Of a stretch of DNA of 64,000 nucleotides, positions 11,346 through 23,300 are shown in pieces. Position 1 is the stretch's first letter, and every line of letters begins with the position of its first letter. Source of the DNA: Apus apus (Eukaryota; Chordata; Aves; Apodiformes; Apodidae); NCBI RefSeq assembly GCF_020740795.1, contig NC_067304.1:1788056-1852055 (forward strand). Direction: 5' to 3'. A program made the position numbers and the translations under genes. Under the pieces are notes generated by a model, which was not told where the DNA came from, searched no databases, and saw only the letters and a list, made by a program, of their open reading frames with translations.

Positions 11346-14300
11346 GTGAGAGATGGGGCAGGGAAGGTTTGTGGCTCATCCTGTCTGGTTGCACCTTGGG
11401 GTGTGGATCCTGGGGGTGGAACAGGGGTTGTTTGGGCTTGGGAAGTGGAACGGGGCAGGCAGGAGCTGCTTGTTGCTGTGTGTGCGTTGGTGAGGAGGTG
11501 CAGGAACCTGGGGGGTGGTGATGGCACCTTCCTGAAGGGTGTCTACCTGCCTGCTCTGAAGTTACAGAATCCCTCAGGTTGGAGAGCTTTAAAATCATCC
11601 AGTCCAACCATTAACCCAACTCTACCAAGTCCAGAGCTAACCCAGGTCCCTCAGCACCACATCTACATGGCTTTGAAACACCTTCAGGGATGGGGACCCA
11701 ACCACCTCCCTGGGCAGCCTCGATGCTCAATAACCCTTTCAGTGAAGAAGTTTCCCCTAAGATCCAATCCAAACCTTCCCTGGTGCAGCTTGAGCCCATT
11801 TTCCTCTTGTCAATGTGAACCCCAGGCTGGGAGCCAGGATTTCCCACCACAGCCCCCAGTTCCTGTTGGGGCAATTAGGAAACTAAGGGTTAAGAAAAGG
11901 AAGAGAGTGTCCTTCCCTGTGTCCTGAGGCCACCTTGTGTTGGCTCCAGCCTCTTCCCAAACCCTCCTTCCAGCCAGCCCATCCTCCCAACCCAAGCCAA
12001 GCCCTTCCTTGGACTTCCAGGAGCATCCTGGAGGGCTGAGGTTTTCCCAGCTGGGCTGAAACCCACCACCCTTCATGCCACCAGTGAGAGGAGGGACAAT
12101 TCAAACCCGGCCTTTGAGGCTTCTCCTCCTCAGCACTGACCTTGGCAGGGGTGGGAAGCAGCCCCTTCCCGAGCAGGAGCAGAGGAAGGTGGGATCAGCC
12201 CAGCTTTCCCTCACTCTCCCCAGTTTCCTGGCTCTGCAATGTTCCCAAACCTGGAGCTGGCAAAGCCCCAACGCCCTCAATAATTAAAACATCTCCGGTG
12301 TCATCTTCACCGTGAGTCATTCTCCCAAACAAAGCCCTCTGCAGTCAGCACTTCCCACCCTGGTGGCTGCTCTGTAGCCTTCAGGGTTGGATTGGAGCAC
12401 ACTGTGGCCACCTCCTGCATCCCAGTGTTTTCCTGCTGCTGGCACACTTTGTTCCCGGTGTCCCACATTTATGGAATCATAGAATCATTTAGGTTGGAAG
12501 GGACCTTCAAGATCATCCAGTTCCAACCCCCCTGCCATGAGCAGGGAACCACCAGCCCAGGTTGCTCCAAGCCCCATCCAACCTGCCCTTCAACACTGCC
12601 AGGGATGGGGCAGCCACAGCTTCCCTGGGCAACCTGGGCCAGGCTCTCACCACCCTCACACCAAAGAATTCCCTCCTCATCTCCAACCTCAAGCTCCCTC
12701 TCCCAGTTTTCATCCACCCCCCTCATCCCATCCCTCCCTGCCCTTGTCCCAAGTCCCTCCCCAGCTTTCCTGGAGCCCCTTCAGGCACTGGAAGGTGCTC
12801 TCAGGTCTCCCTGGAGCCTTCTCCTCTCCAGGCTGAACCCCCCAGCTCTCCCAGCCTGTCTCCAGGCCTCTGTCATCTCTGTGGCTCCTCTGGACTCTCT
12901 CCAACAGCTCCATATCTTTCTTGTGCTGAAGGCACCAGAACTGGACACAGGACTCCAGGTGGGGGCTGAGCAGAGCAGAGGGGCAGGATCCCCTCCTGGC
13001 CCTGCTGCCCACACTTCTCTTGGTGCAGCCCAGGACACAACTGCCCCTCTGGGCTCCAGCACCTCCAGGGCTGGGGCATCAACCCCCTCCCTGAGCAACC
13101 CATCCCAGTTCCTCACCACCCTGAGGGAAGAACTTTTTCCTAATATCTCACCTAAATCTCCCCTCTCTCACTTTCAAACCATCACCCCTTGTCCGGTCAC
13201 TGTCTTCTCTGCTGAGGCCCCTGGGAGGTGCTCTAAGGTCTCCAGTTTGGGGCTGAGCTTGGTTTTGGTGGAGAGTGGCTTGACACAGCTGATATGGGGG
13301 TCTAGGATTGGTCTTGGGGTGCAGTGACCATGCCATGTGGGGCTCCAGTGTCTGCCTTTGGTGCATCCCATTGGCAGGTGGGATGGGTTGGAGGAGGTTG
13401 GAGGCAGAGCCTGGAGTCCATGTGGAGCTGGGGTGGATGGAGATGGAGATGGCCCTGCTGGCTTCATCACACAGCTCCTTGCATCTGACTTCTGAGCAGG
13501 GGAAATGGCAGGATCAAGGGAGGTTTAGGTTGGATCCAAAAGGTTCTTCACCCAGAGGGTGGTTGAGCACTGGGACCAACTGCCCAGGGCAATGATCACA
13601 GCACCAAACCTGCCTGTGTTCAAGGAACGTTTGGATGATGTTCTCAGGAGCACGGGGTGATTCTTGGGGTGTCCTACACTGGGACAGGAGTTGGACTCAA
13701 TCATCCTGATGGGTCCCTTCCAACTCAGCATCTTCTCTCATTAAAGGAGATCTGGAACCAGCTCAGACCTGGAGGTTAGAGACCCAAAGTCCTGCTTCAC
13801 TCTGCCCAGCCGTGCCTCAGTTTCCCCACTGGCACAGCAGTCAGTAACTCCCTGTAATTAGTGCAGTGAGTGAAAGTGGCTCAGTCTGTTCTGAGGTCTC
13901 TGGTGTCCTGTGTCTCGGTGGGGTTTGGCCTTGGCTGTCTCAGGTGCTGGGCAAGAGGAGGAGCAGCTGGTGTCCCCTGGCTGGGATTCATCCTGGTGTA
14001 TTCCCGAGCAAGCCCAGGGCTGAAGGTGCTGGCTGACCATTAGGGAAGTGGTTTTGGACAAGAGGCCAAGTGGGATGGGAAGTGGGGATGAGGAATGGAA
14101 GCCCTAGCAGCCCCGAGCCCCCCTGCAGCAGAGGAGACAGCTGGGCTGGCTTTGAACCCAGCCCTGGGGCCCATCCTGCTGTGGGACACAGGGGTGCTGA
14201 GCCAGGCAGGGACTGGAGAGGCTGGTTGGAGGAGCTCTGGGGTGTGGGACACGTGCAGGTCTCAAAAATAGGCTTCACAAGCTGCCCCAGCCATTGCTCC

Positions 14301-17300
14301 TATTTAACAGATGGGGAAACTGAGGCACGGAGGTGGGAACTGGCTGGAGCAGCAGGTTACTGACCTTTCCTGCCCTTCCTTGGGCCGAGTGGCATCATCT
14401 CCCCTGTCCCATGGGACACACGCTGATTTCCTGCCTTTCCTTCCCTTTGCTTGGCCCTGGGGTTGGGGTTCCCACCAGGACGTGAGGCTGGAACCAGGCA
14501 GATGGATGTAGGAGCTGGGGAGTGATGGACAAACCAATTCAGGAGCTGCTGAGCAGTCCAGGGGGGATGAGGTGGTGGCTGCTCCTTCTCCTGCTCCCCA
14601 GGTGGGTGTTGGTGGGGGAAGAACTGTTCCCTGCTGGGAGCAAGATGGGCTGGAGCCAAATTCCCAGGACTCCGTGTGCTGGGAACCAGCTGGGAGCTGG
14701 TGTCTGTCTTGCCAGAGATTTCGGGAAGAAAATCTGCAATATTAGACACATTTCCAGCTGAATCTGTCTCATCTCTGTCCATCCATGGGTTGGGATGCCC
14801 AGGAAGTTGTTGTGGACATGGGATGCTCATGGTTCTTCTCAAATTACCCCAGGGTCCAGCTCTGCCCTCTTCTCTCATCTTCCTCATTGCCCTGGGCTGC
14901 TGCATCTTAATTTATCTCCTCACCAGCACTTCTGCTGGGTCCAGTTCTGGAGCCCCCAACACAGGAAGGACATGGAGCTCCTGGAGAGAGTCCAGAGGAG
15001 CCACAGAGATGATGGGAGGGCTGGAGCAGCTCTGCTCTGGAGCCAGGCTGGGAGAGTTGGGGTGTTCAGCCTGGAGAAGAGAAGGCTCCAGGGAGACCTT
15101 AGAGCAGCTTCCAGTGCCTGAAGGGGCTCCAGGAAAGCTGGGGAGGGACCTGGGACAAGGGCAGGGAGGGATGGGGTGAGGGGGATGGATGAGAAGTGGA
15201 AGAGGGAGCTTGAGGTTGGAGATGAGGAGGGAATTCTTTGGTGTGAGGGGGGTGAGAGCCTGGCCCAGGTTGCCCAGGGAAGCTGTGGCTGCCCCATCCC
15301 TGGCAGTGTTGAAGGGCAGGTTGGATGGGGCTTGGAGCAGCCTGGGCTGGTGGGAGGTGTCCCTGCCCGTGCAGGGGGTTGGATCTAGATGATCTTGAAG
15401 GTCCCTTCCAACCCAAACCAGGAATTCCAGGAATTCTAACCCATCAATCCCAGCCCACTGTCAGGCTGCTCAGCTCAGGACACCGGGCTGGATCCCTTTG
15501 CAGTGTCACCACTTGGAGCAGCAGCAGCTGCCACAGGTCCTGCCCTGGCCCAGGGGATGGTGACTGTCACCTGGCTGGAAATCCAGCTGGGAATTTGCTG
15601 ACAGCACCCAGGCTCCAGAGGGAACCTTTGGCTCACCTGCTGCCCCGAGGGAGCCAACCCCAAGCTGCAGAGCCTGGTCCTGGCAGGAGGTTGGAGAATC
15701 CCTCAGCCAACCCAGCCCTTCCTGTCACTTGGTCACGGAGCTGCTGGTTCCTCCCTGGCCTCTTCAATTAGGCAGAGATGGACCGTGGTTCTAATTGGGC
15801 TTCCCCCCCTGCCAGAGGAGCTTGCTGTGGGCTGGGTGGCACATGGTGAATGTTGCTGGTGGGGGTGTGGGTGCCCATGGGGGGGTGTGTGTGTCCATGG
15901 GGGGTGCAGGTGTCTGTGGGGCATGTGGGGTGTCTAGGAAGGGTGCAGATCAGAGCAGGGAGGTTGGCTGTGCAGGACCTGGGCAAACAGGAGGGCTCCT
16001 CCCTGTCCGTGTGTCTGCAAACCTGCACGTGTCCCCATGGGTTGGCTTGTGGTGGTGGCTCCTTGGCTTGTGGAGGTGGCTCCTTGGCTCACAGAGGTGA
16101 CACCTTAGCTCTCAGAGGTGGCTCCTTGGCTCTCAGAGGTGGCTCCTTGGCTCACAGAGGTGGCTCCTTGGCTCTCAGAGGTGGCTCCTTGTGCATGAGC
16201 CGAGGTGGCCAGATGGATGCAGCGTGTCTCTAGGTGCACTGGGGTCTGTCCCACACGTCCCCACACTGGCAGGGGATGCTGCACCCTTCTCTTCCACACA
16301 CAGGTGTTTGCTCCTCCCCACGGTTGTCCCACCTGCTGCCCAACCCCGGAGCTGCGTTCCCAGATCCTTCACAAACCAACTGATGGACCAAGCAGAGCCT
16401 GTCCCAGCTCTGCCCTGCCTGCCCATCCCTGTCCATCCATCCATCCATCCTTGGCTGCAGGCAGGGCTGGCTCCATGCTGAGCTCTCTCTCCTCTGCCAG
16501 GTGCCTACCTGGTGCCATACCTGGTCCTGCTCATCATCATCGGGCTCCCCCTCTTCTTCCTGGAGCTGGCGGTGGGGCAGCGGATCCGCCGGGGCAGCAT
16601 CGGGGTCTGGAATTACATCTGTCCTCGCCTGGGGGGCATTGGCTACGCCAGCTGCCTGGTGAGCTCACCCGTGGGTCCCCCTGGGGGGCTGCGGGGTGGC
16701 CTGGGAGCCAACCTGGAGGTTGGTGCCACGAGGAGGTTTGAGAGGTCAAGGGGAATTTTTTTCCAGCACCATCCCTGGGTCTAGGGCTGGGTGGGAAGGG
16801 TCCCATCCCCTGATCCCAACACCTCTGACCCCTGCCCGGTGGGAGGGGTGTTGGGGACAAGGACACAGCCCTGGGACTGAACACCCTGTCCTCCTCCTTC
16901 CTCCCCCCCAGGTCTGTTTTTTCGTTGGTCTCTATTACAACGTCATCATTGGCTGGAGCATCTTCTACTTCTTCAAGTCCTTCCAGTACCCTCTGCCCTG
17001 GAGCGAGTGCCCCGTCGTGAAAAACGGCTCCGTGGCTGGTGAGGAGTGGCCACCAGGGTGGGAGGGAGCAGTTCCCAGGGAAAGGGGGACACTGAGGACC
17101 CCCCAGAATCTGTCCCAGGTTTTGGAAAGCCGAGGTTGAGGTGTCTCCTGGGGCACTGGGTCTTCTCTAGTCCAGGTGCCTTGATCAGGTGGAGATGTTT
17201 CCCTTGGGTTGGAGGAGTCTCTCCCATGCTCTCCCTTTGGGGGGGTCTTTCCATGACTGGATCCTCGTCTGGGGATCCAGAGCTTGGGTTTCTAGGCTGC

Positions 17301-20300
17301 CTGGGGCCAGGAGATGAGCCAGGACCATGACAGTGAGAGCTGGACAGGGCTCACCTGGTTGCTCCATTGGTGCCCGGCTGAGATGCTGATGGAGCTGGTG
17401 GTGTTTCATAACATCTCAGGATCTCCTCGGGTCACTCCAGGAGGTTTTATAGCAAGTGCAAATGTCTCTCCTGGTATGGAACATCTGATCTTCACCTGAT
17501 GTTGCCTTCATGTCTTGTCTCTTCTTAAAAATGAGCCTCATTAATTCCTGACCCTTCTTTTCCTGGGGTGCTTGCCTTCCCTGGCCAGCTCCAGCAGGGC
17601 TTGGACATTAGTTGATCTTCACCCTCTAAGAGATGGTGGGTGACTCTTCCCCAGCCCCCTCACGCTCTCCTGCCTCTGCTCACTTGCAGTTGTGGAGACT
17701 GAATGTGAGAGGAGCTCGGCCACCACCTACTTCTGGTACAGGGAGACCCTGGACATCTCCAACTCCATCTCAGAGAGTGGGGGGCTCAACTGGAAGATGA
17801 CCCTGTGTCTGCTGGTGGCTTGGAGCCTTGTTGGCTTGGCCATGATCAAAGGCATCCAGTCCTCAGGGAAGGTGGGTATTGGTGGCCACTGAGGTGTCCT
17901 CGAGGCAGGAACCTCCTGACTGGACCACGCTCTGCTGTGCTGATCTGGGGTGGCTGGAGGGTGATGCTGTGTCCTCTGAGATGTTCAACCTGCTCCAGAG
18001 CTGGGGACATCACTGGGGGGATCCAGAATAAGATCAGAAGAGGGTTCAAGGAAGAGGTTCAGCCCCACTGACACCTGCAGCCATGGCCCAGGGCTCAGCC
18101 ACGTCAGGTTGGCCAAATCCTCTGCCCAGCCCCTGCATTTGGGGACCATCAGTGGTCAAACCTCCCATGCACACCCCCTCAACGGGTGGTTGTAGGACAC
18201 AGAGATGGGAGCTGAGTCCTCCTTCCTGGGGGGAGCACTGGAGAGGAGGGCAGGGAGGGACAGAAAGCTTGGGAAGAGGGTTGCTGGTGGCTGGTGGAGG
18301 TTGGTGGCAGTTGAAGCAGTGGGTGGAATGCAGAAGGGTATGATGTCCTGGGACACTTGGCCATCCCTGTCTCCAGATGTGCTCTGCAGAACATCTGGTG
18401 CGTTAGCAGGAGGCAACGAGACCCCTGCCCCATGGCCCTGAGAGCCATGGGGGTGGGAGGGAGCTGCAGGAGCAGGACCAGGACAGCAGGTCTCCTCTGC
18501 CCAGAATGAAGTCCTCTCAATATCTGCTCACTGGGCCACTGGAGGTGTTCCCCACGCCAGGAACCAACTGGAGCTGCCTGCAGCTGCTGGGGGAAGGAGA
18601 TGGGCTTGGGGGTGCAGAGCTGTCCTTCCCTTGGGCTCCCTGGCCACCAGCAGTTGGTTCAGGGATTTTGAGAGTCATCACCAGCACCTTCACCTTCAGC
18701 AGCCCCAAGAGGTTTTCCCTCTTATGTGTGTCCAAGAACTGTGCAGATCCACCTGAGCTTCACCCTGCACCGAGGAGACCCACAGCTCAACCCTGCAGTG
18801 CCTGAGGAGCAACCTCATCTTGGGGAGGACAACCCTCCCTTCTCACCCCTCTTGAGCTGCCCTGGGCTTGGGGGGCTGAGCTGAGTGGACAGTGAAGGTG
18901 ACCATGCCCTGGTTCCACCATCTCTCTCGCTCCAGGTGATGTACTTCAGCTCCCTCTTCCCCTACGTGGTGCTGGTTTGCTTCTTGGTGAGAGGACTTCT
19001 GCTGCGTGGGGCAGTGGATGGGATCATGCACATGTTCACACCCAAGGTGAGAACCTCCAAGCTCAGCAGGCTCCAAGCAGCTTCTCCTCCTGGCTCCTCC
19101 CACCCTATTTCCCTTTATTTTCCCTTTCCACCCCAAAAACCCCACAGAACCAACCCCAAACTACCTCAGAGATCCTGATACACCACCAGGTAGGGCCAGG
19201 ACATCTAAGAGCTTCACCAACTCACCACCATGGAGCTTCACTAAGCCTTAGCTTTGCTCCCATCACCTTTGGGTGCCCAGACACCAGGGTGGGGGGCATG
19301 GGGGTGCCCAAGGTGCTGTATTTAATGCTCCATGGGAAGATGGCCATGGAAGGGGGGTTGGAACTGGATGATCTTTAAGGTCCTTTCCAACCCAAACCAT
19401 CCCATGATACGATCCTACGGTGGCTGGCAGCAAAAACTGCACTGGTGGGATGCATCCATTAATTAACCAGCTAATTAATTAATTAAGCAGAGATGTAGAT
19501 GAATCATCTCAGTCGGCGAGGCTGTTAGAAGATATTAATTATGTTCTCTTGATGAATGATGCTTGGAGGCCTCCAGCCTGCAGCTCTGGCTGGCAGGAGA
19601 AGGGGGGATGTGGTTGTGGGGTTGGGAGGCTGAACAAACCCACCAGCAGAGATGTTTGATTTCATGATCTCCAGGTGCTCTGGAGGCAGGAGGTGGCCAG
19701 AGGAGGATGGAGACCCATCACTGGGTGACCTGTGGCTCCCTTGGGTGGGGCTGATGGGGAAGCACAGCTCCCCAGGACAGCTGGGTGGTCCACTGGGAAG
19801 CTGTAGGGCTTTGCACTGGGAGATCAGGCACCCAGCTTGGTCTTTGAGCAGGTGAAGCACCCAGAGACATGGCCAGGTCAAACCTTCACCTCCCCTTCTC
19901 CATGTCTTGGTTCTCTGTGGGAAAGAGAAGCAGGACTCACGAGTAACCCAAGACCTGGTTGTGGTAGATTAAAGCATGTCCATGACTTCTCCAAAACCAG
20001 CCCGGGTTGTAGGTGTAGCAGCCTTCTCATTCAGCTCTGGCTCCCCTGGGATGAGCTGTGGGGCCACCAAACCACCTAACTTCTTCTTCTGTCTCCTCTC
20101 CAAGCTGGACAAGATGCTGGACCCCCAGGTGTGGCGGGAGGCAGCTACCCAGGTTTTCTTTGCCTTGGGCTTGGGCTTTGGAGGAGTCATTGCCTTCTCC
20201 AGCTACAACAAGCAGGACAACAACTGCCACTTTGATGCCACACTGGTCTCCTTCATCAACTTCTTCACGTCCGTCCTGGCCACCTTGGTTGTGTTTGCTG

Positions 20301-23300
20301 TGCTGGGCTTCAAGGCCAACATCATGAATGAGAAATGTGTGGTGGAGTAAGAGGATTTGCTTTTTCACTGTTTGGGGTGGGCAGGTCTTGGTTGCTTCTG
20401 GTTGTGGTGGGTCTGGAGGTAACAGAGTAAGTGCTCTGGAGCTGGGTGATGCTTGAACACCTCCAGGGATGGAGCCTCCACAGCTTCCCTGGGCAACCTG
20501 GGCCAGGGTCTCACCACCCTCACAGCAAAGAATTTCCTCCTCATGTCCAACCTCCATCTCCCCTCTGGCACTTTGAAACCATCTCCCCTCGTCCTGTCAC
20601 TTCCTGCCCTTGTCAAAAGTCCCTCCCCAGGTCCCTCTGACCTGGGTAATGTGACCCAGGGAGGTTCATCCTGCCCAGGGCAAAGGGTTTCCATGGTCAG
20701 GCCTTGTCCTCCACCCTGGGAGGAAGGGGATGTCTCCAGGTGACCAGACTCTGCTCTCCCTTAGGAACGCTGAGAAGATCTTGGGTTACCTGAACACCAA
20801 TGTGCTGAGCCACGACCTCATCCCACCCCACGTGAACTTCTCCCACCTCACTGCCAAGGACTACAATGAGATGTACAGGGTCATCATGACAGTTAAAGAG
20901 GGGCACTTCAAAGAACTGGGCTTGGACCCCTGCCTGTTGGAGGATGAACTCAACAAGGTACCTGGTGGTCTTCCAGGAGGAAGCTTCTCTCTGGTAGAAG
21001 CTGCTCTACTTGGATCACTCCTGGCACGTGGATCTGGGAAAAGCTGTTTTTAGAGACCCTTCAGGGATGGTGATTCCCTGTCCGTGTGGTCTTCTCCACC
21101 ATGTAGTGGTCCTTTCTGGGGTGGGGTAGAGGTCTGCCCATAGCAAGTCCAACAGGGTCATCCCTGCTTCCAGCCTGGGGCACCAGACTGGATTTTTCTT
21201 TCCTCAAAGAATGGTTCAGTGTGACAGGAGAGACCTGAGACATTCGGGGACTTGTAGGTGGTGTCCTCGATGTTTCTCCTCATCTTTTGGTCCTTTCTCC
21301 CCCTGAACAGTCGGTGCAAGGAACTGGCTTGGCCTTCATTGCCTTCACAGAAGCTATGACCCACTTCCCAGCCTCTCCATTTTGGTCTGTCATGTTCTTC
21401 CTGATGCTGATAAACCTGGGGTTGGGAAGCATGATTGGGACCATGTCTGGCATCACCACACCCATCATCGACACCTTCAAGGTGCGGAAGGAAGTGTTCA
21501 CAGGTGAGGTCTTTTCTCCTGCAACCTCCAGGGGAAAGGGGTGGAGGGTCCCCATGGCCCTGGGGAGTCCCTCCAGAAGAGTGGGGACATGTACTGGGTC
21601 CTGCTAATGCAGGGGATGGACCTTGGGGTGAAAGCCTTGGGGTGACCCTGCCTGTTTGCTCCCCACAGTCGGTTGCTGCATCTTTGCCTTCCTGGTGGGA
21701 CTGATCTTCGTGCAACGCTCTGGGAATTATTTTGTCACCATGTTTGATGATTATTCAGCCACGTTGCCCCTCACGGTCGTGGTCATCCTGGAGAACATTG
21801 CTGTGGCCTGGATTTATGGCACCAAGAAGTAAGACTTTTGTACAACAAAAAGAGTAACTGTGCTCCAGCTCCTGCCTAAAAAAAACCCCACCTTCTCCCA
21901 GATCTTTTCCATAGGACTTTTAGTGGTTGGAAATGATGAGCTTAAAGCTCTTTCCCAACCAAAGCAACTCTAGGATGGACTATGACTTCTTCCCCAGGAG
22001 GCCACCTGTGATGGAGCAAGGGCCCCAGGGGCAGCTACCTGAGAGAGGCAAGAACTCAGTTCACCTTGATCCTCTTGCCCTGCCCTTGGTGTAACCCATC
22101 CCCAGGAGCAGGTCCTTCTGTTGGGTATCTACTGTTGGCTGTGGTGTTCTTGGTATTACCTTCTTGTTTGAGGTTTCCAGGATCTTCTGGAAGGAGACCT
22201 TGTTCCCCCTAGTGCTCGGTCTTGCTTTTCATGAGTTGGCCAGAGCAAGGGAGGTTCAAAAGGCCTTTTCCTGAGGAGGTTCCCAACAAGTCCTACAGGC
22301 TTGAGGGACATAAGCTCTTTTCTCTCCCTTGGTACAAGCTGGGAAGAGGTTTTAAAGTGGAAGAGGGAGATTGAGATTAGATTAAAGGAAGAAATTCTTC
22401 CCTGGGAGGGTGGTGAGAGCCTGGCCCAGGTTGCCCAGGGAAGCTGTGGCTGCCCCATCCCTGGCAGTGTTGAAGGGCAGGTTGGATGGGGCTTGGAGCA
22501 GCCTGGGCTGGTGGGAGGTGTCCCTGCCCATGCAGAGGGGTTGGATCCAGATGATGTTGAAGGTCCTTTCTAACTCATTCAGTGATTCTGGGACACTGAG
22601 CTGCTTGTCTGGATCAGCTTGGTTCTTCTTCAGGCTCTACCTGAAGCGTAATTCACCACAGGGGCTCCTGGGATGGAGTTTCTCACTTGGAGGTGGGTTC
22701 CATCTCTTTTTGCCACCAGGTTCATGCAGGAGCTGACGGAGATGTTGGGTTTCCGGCCCTACCAGTTCTACTACTACACCTGGAAGTACGTGTCTCCCAT
22801 CTGCATGGCCGTGCTGATGACTGCCAGCATCATCCAGCTGGGAGTCAGCCCACCAGGCTACAGTGCATGGATCAGAGAAGAGGTGAGCACAGCCCCCCTT
22901 CCCCACAGCCCCCTCCACCCCAGGTCCAGGCTGAGCAGGAGGCAGCTGAGACCTGCAGACCACCCTGCTCAGCCCAGCTCTGCTCGTTTCTCCTCTCCCT
23001 GCTGGGAGATGTCCTGCCTGTGGCTGCTCATCCTCTGCAGCCCATCAGGTTTGGCCACATTGCCCAGAAGTCTCCAGCCAGCTCTGATCAGGGGCTGAAG
23101 CTTGAGCTTGGATTTTGGGTTGGTTGCAGAGCTTCATGCTGTCTGCAGGACCATGTCCTTTCCCCTGACATGAACCCAGGAGGAGGGGGATTGGCTTTAA
23201 ACTGGAGGAGAGGAGGCTGACGTTGGACATGAGGAGGAAATTCTTGGCTGTGAGGGTGGTGAGAGCCTGGCCCGGGTTGCCCAGGGAAGCTGTGGCTGCC

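Noticed and set aside
12392-13327. 311-codon ORF in SLC6A17 intron 2
   Set aside because: It reads antisense through a CR1 element. The same peptide blocks recur at every minus-oriented CR1 in the window.
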